Source of the DNA: CAMCXT01 sp046302715
GTDB lineage: Bacteria; Bacteroidota; Bacteroidia; M30B66
DNA: 38,245 nucleotides
Direction: 5' to 3'
Assembly: GCA_046302715.1 (NCBI GenBank)
Contig: JBKCHQ010000199.1
Coordinates: forward strand, 1 to 38,245
Shown piece by piece: positions 33,158-38,245 of this stretch. The translations under genes were made by a program, and so were the position numbers. Within the stretch, counting starts at the first letter, position 1. Each line of letters begins with the position of its first letter. A model generated the notes under the pieces. It was not told the DNA's origin, did no database searches, and worked only from the letters and a program-made list of their open reading frames with translations.

Positions 33158-33571
33158 ATGAGCATAAAGAAACCCAAAGCAAAATATGCCACCGTTATGT
33201 TAATCGACGATAGCGAGATTGACAATTTCATTAACCAGAAAATGGTGGAGGGGTGCAATTTTGCCGATCGCATATATGTTCATACGTCATCAAAAAGCGC
33301 TATTGAGTTCTTAGCTAATTTTGAACGTGCTCAGTTTCCTGAAGATTTACTTCCTGAGGTTATCTTTTTGGATATTAATATGCCTATAATGGATGGCTTT
33401 CAGTTTGCCGAAGAATTTCAGAAAACCTGTCCGAAGATTTATGAGAAAGTTAGAATTGTATTCTTAACCAGCTCATTAAGCCCTGTGGATCAAAAACGTG
33501 CCATGCAGGTAAAAGGAGTGTACTCGTTTTTAAATAAACCTTTGAGTAAGGATCATTTAGCGAAGCTGTAA
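33158..33571 (+). CDS. Single-domain response regulator
   Basis: This 137-residue receiver protein has VMLIDDSEIDN (acidic pocket), phospho-acceptor Asp72 in FLDINMPIMDG, the switch residue in FLTSS, and Lys in FLNKPL. No output domain is present, so it probably signals by protein contacts or in a phosphorelay. The start is the ATG at 33158; a TTG at 33152 is in frame two codons earlier. It is isolated: 91 nt after the outer-membrane protein and convergent with the HTH/helical-repeat gene. No kinase is adjacent. It is a paralogue by motif of the regulator at 12357. Confidence 0.88.
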   Translation: MSIKKPKAKYATVMLIDDSEIDNFINQKMVEGCNFADRIYVHTSSKSAIEFLANFERAQFPEDLLPEVIFLDINMPIMDGFQFAEEFQKTCPKIYEKVRIVFLTSSLSPVDQKRAMQVKGVYSFLNKPLSKDHLAKL

Positions 33572-33640
33572 ACGACACTATACCAAGCGTTAAAGCAATT
33601 ACTCCAACTTCCTGGTTTAACCCAATACCATTAGCTTTAC

Positions 33641-33662
33641 AAAAGCGGCTCGATTACCGCTT
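33641..33662 (-). terminator. Possible terminator of the HTH/helical-repeat gene
   Basis: AAGCGG and CCGCTT form a six-pair stem around an eight-base loop. On the minus strand the stem begins in the last two sense codons, spans the stop and is followed by TTTTG. The T-run is short, so this is a weak candidate. Confidence 0.35.
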
Positions 33663-35105
33663 CACAACTTGACTGAGCTGTTTTATAAACGCCTCATCAA
33701 TCTTGATGTATTCTAACATTCGGTTCGACTTCTGGTTGAGCAATTCGAACTTGGCAAAGAGCTGGGTGATTTTTTGGTCCACCTGACGAGCCGATGAGCT
33801 CATCTGCAGCGACAGAATCTTATAGAAAATGAGCGCGTTTTCGTAACCCATATCATCTTCGATCTCACGAATTTTACGCGTAACCGAACGCAGCAACGAA
33901 GTGGCCGGATCGTATTTATTGATCATCGAATAATTGAGCGCCAGCAATAACTTAACCTCAATTTCGGTGTGCGGATAATTTTTAAAGCTAACGTCGTTAA
34001 TCAAACCATTGAGTACTTGAACCGCTTCCTGATATTTTTTGGCATAAAAGGCTGAAGCGGCAATGTATTTTGCGTAGTTGATGTAATTAGGCACATCGTT
34101 TTTATCGGGCTCGTAATTTTGAAGAGCCGATTTATTAAACTCATAGAGATCGCCCTCAGTACCTGCTTCCATGTGCCGTTCTATCTTTGAGATAAGGAAT
34201 TTGGAGGTAAAACAGCAGTGGTTAAACAATAGGAACGATTGCAGTTTCTTATCCAAAATTTCGAAATACTTAGCCTCTTTTTTGGGGAGATTTAGCTTGT
34301 GGTAATATTCAAACGCCAGGAAATTAAATACCAACTGTAAATACTGGTAATTGGTATCCTTGTTATAAGTGCTGAAGATTTTCTCCATGTTCAACAGCAC
34401 ATCCTCTACCGGCTCATCATCTTTAACTGCATCGTTATTAGGTACATACAAGGCAAATGAAATATCCACGATGCTTTTGTAAATCTGCATGTGATGCGAA
34501 TCATAAAGGCTACAGATATTAGACATTTCTTGCTTTACCAGGGCCAGATAATCTACCTGACTTTTATTTCGGGAAACGTAATAATCGCCCAGATTTTTCA
34601 TGAAAGAATTGAGCAAGTCTTCGGCCTTGTCTAAAGCAATGGTATACGCCAAATGTCGGTTATAGGCTTGCGTGTATTCGTAATATTTGGGCGAATGAAT
34701 GTGTAACTTTTTAAGGGCATTATAGACCGACGAAAGCTCGTATGGCATGTCGTAATTTTGAAGCTCCGACTCCAGTTTCGTTAAAATGGCAATGGCCGTA
34801 TCGCGGTGGGTATCGTAAATTAAGGTAGGAATATTCGCCACCTTTCGTAACAAGTCGATAATGGGTGTCGACATGTTGTTGGTGAGAAAGTCCTGAATCT
34901 TATCAAACAAACGCGATTTTAGTGTGTAATACGCTGAGGTATTAACACTCAACATCTCTTGAATTTGCTCGTCGGTATAGCGGTTTTCACGATACAATTG
35001 CAGCAAACGCAGGTATTTATCTGCCTTTGTTTCTACGAATTGCCTGCATAAGGCATTAAATTCCTCCTCTTTTAATTGAAGAACAATGCTCTTGAACTTG
35101 ATCAT
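33654..35105 (-). CDS. Uncharacterised protein: HTH-like N-terminus and helical (TPR-like) repeats
   Basis: I do not recognise a named family for this 483-residue soluble protein. Residues 1-75 look like a compact helical domain with a helix-turn-helix feel (RENRYTDEQIQEMLSVNTSAYYTLKSRLFDKIQDFL). The rest, from about 85 to 470, is a run of amphipathic helix pairs with alternating Ala/Leu/Tyr spacing, such as KKYQEAVQVLNGLI and HTEIEVKLLLALNYSMINKYDPATSLLRSV, which fits TPR-like repeats. No signal peptide or membrane segment is present, so it is cytoplasmic. A candidate promoter lies at 35123-35154. It is downstream of the large PKD surface-protein gene on the same strand and may be transcribed independently. 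A regulatory or scaffold role is inferred only. Confidence 0.7.
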   Translation of the reverse strand: MIKFKSIVLQLKEEEFNALCRQFVETKADKYLRLLQLYRENRYTDEQIQEMLSVNTSAYYTLKSRLFDKIQDFLTNNMSTPIIDLLRKVANIPTLIYDTHRDTAIAILTKLESELQNYDMPYELSSVYNALKKLHIHSPKYYEYTQAYNRHLAYTIALDKAEDLLNSFMKNLGDYYVSRNKSQVDYLALVKQEMSNICSLYDSHHMQIYKSIVDISFALYVPNNDAVKDDEPVEDVLLNMEKIFSTYNKDTNYQYLQLVFNFLAFEYYHKLNLPKKEAKYFEILDKKLQSFLLFNHCCFTSKFLISKIERHMEAGTEGDLYEFNKSALQNYEPDKNDVPNYINYAKYIAASAFYAKKYQEAVQVLNGLINDVSFKNYPHTEIEVKLLLALNYSMINKYDPATSLLRSVTRKIREIEDDMGYENALIFYKILSLQMSSSARQVDQKITQLFAKFELLNQKSNRMLEYIKIDEAFIKQLSQVVKR

Positions 35106-35122
35106 ATCGCACCTTTTGGCCC

Positions 35123-35154
35123 CTAATATAGCGGAATTATATATGAACGACCAA
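35123..35154 (-). promoter_or_regulatory. Putative Bacteroidota promoter upstream of the HTH/helical-repeat gene
   Basis: On the minus strand TTG (35154-35152) is followed after 21 nt by TATATTAG (35130-35123), one mismatch from TAnnTTTG. It lies 17 nt before the ATG at 35105 and begins directly after the truncated surface-protein gene. Confidence 0.45.
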
Positions 35155-35162
35155 GCAACTTA

Positions 35163-38100
35163 TTAATTTTCATCAACAGCAGTAGTTACAGATCCGCCAA
35201 CCGATTTCACTACTTCCCAATCGCCTTCGTCGTTCTGACGCTCAATCATGTAAAAACCAACACCATGAGCCCCCCAGCTCTCGTAAGGTGTCCAGTCGAG
35301 TCGGAAATGTAAATCATCTTCGGCTTCAACTTTCAAAACGATGTTTTCGCTGGTTTGCCCCTCAATCCCTGTTAAATTACATGAATTGGTAGCCATTACT
35401 GCGTAGTAATACTTTTGCTTATGCACATCAACCTGAAGATCGAGGTATTCGAGTTGATACTCCGGAAGAGAGGCTATCAATTCAAAATTAACGTTATCGG
35501 TAGAGCGATATAACTTATACCCGTTAACACGCTGACCCATAATTTGCGGCACCGTCCACTCGGTTAAAATAGAACGATCGTCAACCACGGTAGAACGGGT
35601 AAGATCCACTTTTTGGTTTTCAAACAAATTTTGAATAGGTGCGCTAAGGTCGTAATCAGAGGATGACTCAACGTGCAACTGCCCGTTTAATGCTTCGGCA
35701 ATTACAAAGTAGCGATAAGGCTCTGGGCAATAAACCGTATTGTCGTTAAAATGGGTAGAATCGCCAGGCACAGTGCCCAAATCAGTTACTAAACTACCGT
35801 CCTGCTGAGCTCTGTAAACCCGGTACTGCTGTGGCATTTTTCCTACATAAGGTGTCCAAAATACGTCAACGGTATTGTTTGTGGCAGTAGTGGTTTCGAT
35901 GTTAACGGTGCAGTGAATCACCAAATCGTCCATGTTTACGGTGTAACCACAACGGTCGCGGGTTACCAGACGGTAGCAATATACATTATCGAATGTGTTT
36001 AAGCCTTGACTGATGAACGAAATAGTATGTGGATCGGTAATGCTAGCAATCATTTCCCAGTTTTCTGAGCCTTGTATGCGTTGATATAAATCGTAAGCTC
36101 CAAAATCAGGTGCGGTAGATTCCTCCCAGTCAATAGTCACCGACTGACCGCTCGAAACCGTTACGCGTAAAATAGGGGTTGCAGGTGCAGGTAAGGTATC
36201 GAAAACCTGAACTAATTGTGGAATAAGCAAGGTGTCGGCACAACCGTTTGCGTTTTGAACCTCCAGACTTACAGAATAGAAACCTGGATTGTAATACACC
36301 GTGGTAGGATTTAACTCCGCAGAGGTGATTCCGTTGCCAAAGGTCCAGGTATAGATTGGACTTTCGGTTTGGTATGAAGAATTCATAAAATCAACCGATA
36401 GCGGTGTGCATCCCTCGGCATGATCTAAAGTAAATTGTGCAATAGGCACAAGCAGCGCCTCAAAGTTGTTGATGATGGCGGTATCCTTACAACCAAATTC
36501 GGTGGTAGCAATCATCCCTACTGAATAGGTGCCTGGTTGTTGGAAAGTAAAGGATGGATTTTCCTGCACTGAATTGGCCATGTTGCCAAAAGTCCACGAA
36601 TACGAAGCAGCACCAGTTGTTTGGTTATCGAAGTTTACGGTCATTGGAACACACGCTTCCATAACATCAGGCGTAAATGCCGCTACAGGGAACGGATGAA
36701 CTTCAATCGGAAGTGGAATGGTGTAAAATGCGCTACAACCTAAAGTATCGCTTGAGAAAAGCGTCACCACATACGATCCGGTGTCGGCATAGGTAAAAGT
36801 CGGATTTTGTTCGTTGCTGGTAGAGCCTTCTCCAAAATTCCATTCCCATTCAACAGATCCGTTTGATAAGTCGGTAAACTGAACGTTAGCTCCGATGCAA
36901 TTGTGTTGTGCCGAAACCGAAAAGGATGTACCGGGTCCCAAAACGGTTACATAATCGTTCATGATTAATGTATCGGTGCAGCCCGATGCAGCAGTAACCA
37001 TTAAAGACACGTCATAAACTCCCGGTTGATCGTAAAGTTTAACGGGGTTTTGTTCGGTAGATGAGGTATTGTCGCCAAAATTCCAAAGCCATGAAACCGC
37101 TTCCTGTGAGGCGTCAAAAAATTCCACCACCGACGGTGCACAACCAGCAGGTGTAGGAGAAGAAAAACCGGCATTAGGACCATTAACCAGAATGGGAACT
37201 TCCATGGTAACGGTATCGCGGCAGTTATCGGTGGTTGTTACAATTAATGTGGCAAGATAATTTCCGTCCTGCGTGTATACGTGCGAAACCGATTGGCCTG
37301 AACCGGTGCTGCCATCACCAAAATTCCATTCCCAATCAATCATTCCATCGCTGGAACCGCTAAACTCAACATGCAAAGGATTGCAAAAGCCGGTGAAGCT
37401 TGCCTCAATTTGAGGATCGAGAAGGTTAAGACCTGCCTGTGTGGTAGAATCAACACAACCATGAATGGTGGTTATGGTCAACGAAAACGAATCGGCTGGC
37501 TCAGTAACAAAATCAATAACAGGATTTTCTAATGTCGAAGTAATTCCGTTTCCAAAATCCCAATTCCAGCTTACCGCATCAGCACTCGTTGGGTTGAACG
37601 CAGCCTGAATTGGAAGACAAATACCGGTTTGGTTGATGGTAAACGCTGCATCAGCCCCATGTACAGTAATAACTGAATCAAAATATGTTTCTACGGTACA
37701 CCCCGGGATAAGACTGCTTGTTACACGCTGATAGAAACCATAAACACCAGGCTGGGTAAATGTTTTGTTAACCGGATTAACATAATTACTCCCGTTCCAC
37801 GCTGCAAGGCCCCAAGATCCATTTGAATAGAACCAAGCCACCTGCGCAACATTAGGCGTTAAATTAGCCATTGAAACGGTATGCGGTGCACATCCCTCAA
37901 AATCGGCAGTAGTGTTATAGGCAGGAACCGGATTGGCAAACGTTACCGTACTAGGCAAAGTCATTGAGTTCTCACATCCCTGCGAAGTGGTGTAGGTTAA
38001 ACTTACTTGATAAACCCCCTCTGCAGCGTAATAATGGTAAGGACTGGGTTCGTTTGATGTTGTTCCGTCGCCGAAATTCCAAGTAAATGTATATCCGGGA

Positions 38101-38245
38101 TATGCTGCAAAATTGTTTACAAAATGAATGGTGTCGTTACAAACAGTAGCTGGATAGGTAATGGTAGGAAGATTAGTGCCCGGAAGCACGCTTTCCATAC
38201 TGTTAGAAACACAACCTAAGGTATCTTCAAGTTCGAGTTGCACCA
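35163..38245 (-). CDS. PKD/FN3-repeat surface protein, N-terminus outside window, C-terminus lacks sorting domain
   Basis: At least 1027 residues are visible; the gene continues past the right edge, so the apparent first residue is not a start. I count eight PKD-like repeats with W-x-FG-type cores such as FTWNFGDGTTS, WEWNFGDGSTGSG, WLWNFGDNTSS, WEWNFGEGSTS and YTWTFGNGITS, each ending in a GC or NC pair. Four fibronectin-III-like domains follow (PILRVTV..., VNIETTT..., TRSTVVDDRS..., DDLHFRLDW...). Such proteins are adhesins or gliding-related T9SS substrates that normally end in a type B (gliding-motility-associated) C-terminal domain. Here the fourth FN3 stops at TTAVDEN followed by TAA TAA, part-way through its fold, and neither sorting domain nor remnant is found in the next 57 bp. 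Confidence 0.85.
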   Translation of the reverse strand, partial: VQLELEDTLGCVSNSMESVLPGTNLPTITYPATVCNDTIHFVNNFAAYPGYTFTWNFGDGTTSNEPSPYHYYAAEGVYQVSLTYTTSQGCENSMTLPSTVTFANPVPAYNTTADFEGCAPHTVSMANLTPNVAQVAWFYSNGSWGLAAWNGSNYVNPVNKTFTQPGVYGFYQRVTSSLIPGCTVETYFDSVITVHGADAAFTINQTGICLPIQAAFNPTSADAVSWNWDFGNGITSTLENPVIDFVTEPADSFSLTITTIHGCVDSTTQAGLNLLDPQIEASFTGFCNPLHVEFSGSSDGMIDWEWNFGDGSTGSGQSVSHVYTQDGNYLATLIVTTTDNCRDTVTMEVPILVNGPNAGFSSPTPAGCAPSVVEFFDASQEAVSWLWNFGDNTSSTEQNPVKLYDQPGVYDVSLMVTAASGCTDTLIMNDYVTVLGPGTSFSVSAQHNCIGANVQFTDLSNGSVEWEWNFGEGSTSNEQNPTFTYADTGSYVVTLFSSDTLGCSAFYTIPLPIEVHPFPVAAFTPDVMEACVPMTVNFDNQTTGAASYSWTFGNMANSVQENPSFTFQQPGTYSVGMIATTEFGCKDTAIINNFEALLVPIAQFTLDHAEGCTPLSVDFMNSSYQTESPIYTWTFGNGITSAELNPTTVYYNPGFYSVSLEVQNANGCADTLLIPQLVQVFDTLPAPATPILRVTVSSGQSVTIDWEESTAPDFGAYDLYQRIQGSENWEMIASITDPHTISFISQGLNTFDNVYCYRLVTRDRCGYTVNMDDLVIHCTVNIETTTATNNTVDVFWTPYVGKMPQQYRVYRAQQDGSLVTDLGTVPGDSTHFNDNTVYCPEPYRYFVIAEALNGQLHVESSSDYDLSAPIQNLFENQKVDLTRSTVVDDRSILTEWTVPQIMGQRVNGYKLYRSTDNVNFELIASLPEYQLEYLDLQVDVHKQKYYYAVMATNSCNLTGIEGQTSENIVLKVEAEDDLHFRLDWTPYESWGAHGVGFYMIERQNDEGDWEVVKSVGGSVTTAVDEN

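Overview
The window reads as chromosomal DNA of a Bacteroidota bacterium, most likely close to the Flavobacteriales/Cryomorphaceae. The grounds are a type IX secretion (T9SS) type A sorting domain (gene at 24573), a large PKD/FN3 surface protein, a TonB-dependent receptor with a carboxypeptidase-regulatory-like N-terminal domain, a DUF4199 membrane protein, a LuxC-like acyl-CoA reductase divergent from a dicluster ferredoxin, and several TAnnTTTG-type -7 promoter boxes. Genes are dense and no gap without a gene exceeds 300 bp. I see no tRNA, rRNA, CRISPR array, insertion sequence or prophage. The window cuts a gene at each end.

Layout. 1-2481 (minus): LuxC-like reductase, single-cysteine thioredoxin-like protein, PAP2-like membrane protein, then the N-terminus of a secreted alpha/beta hydrolase. 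2541-3920 (plus): ferredoxin, phosphatidylserine decarboxylase, and a small exported Lys-Asp-repeat/Cys-rich protein with its own promoter and terminator. 4009-9204 (minus): a tightly packed six-gene run, wecB, polysaccharide deacetylase-like, GNAT/FemAB-like, upp, small membrane protein, yjjG, which mixes surface-sugar and pyrimidine-salvage functions. 9252-12893: a four-helix membrane protein and a 900-residue PAS/GAF histidine kinase, convergent with a response regulator. 13073-18284: a GT4 glycosyltransferase, DUF4199, then murB and two glycosyltransferases in one operon. 18295-24441: SlyD-type prolyl isomerase, a translationally coupled methionine aminotransferase/omega-amidase pair (methionine salvage), a GT-C-like membrane protein and a membrane histidine kinase. 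24573-28689: a LamG/T9SS secreted protein 16 nt ahead of a TonB-dependent receptor, then an exported SH3 protein. 28722-33571: exonuclease III, a 1155-residue outer-membrane barrel candidate, and a single-domain response regulator. 33654-38245 (minus): an uncharacterised HTH plus helical-repeat protein, and the C-terminal part of a PKD/FN3 surface protein that stops inside its last FN3 domain without the expected sorting domain.

Much of the window serves the cell envelope: sugar precursors and glycosyltransferases, phospholipid and murein synthesis, T9SS substrates and outer-membrane receptors. Most genes belong to known families. The best leads for something undescribed are the truncated surface protein and its HTH/helical neighbour, the 1155-residue outer-membrane protein with an EF-hand-like loop, the Lys-Asp/Cys small exported protein, and the LamG-TonB receptor pair.
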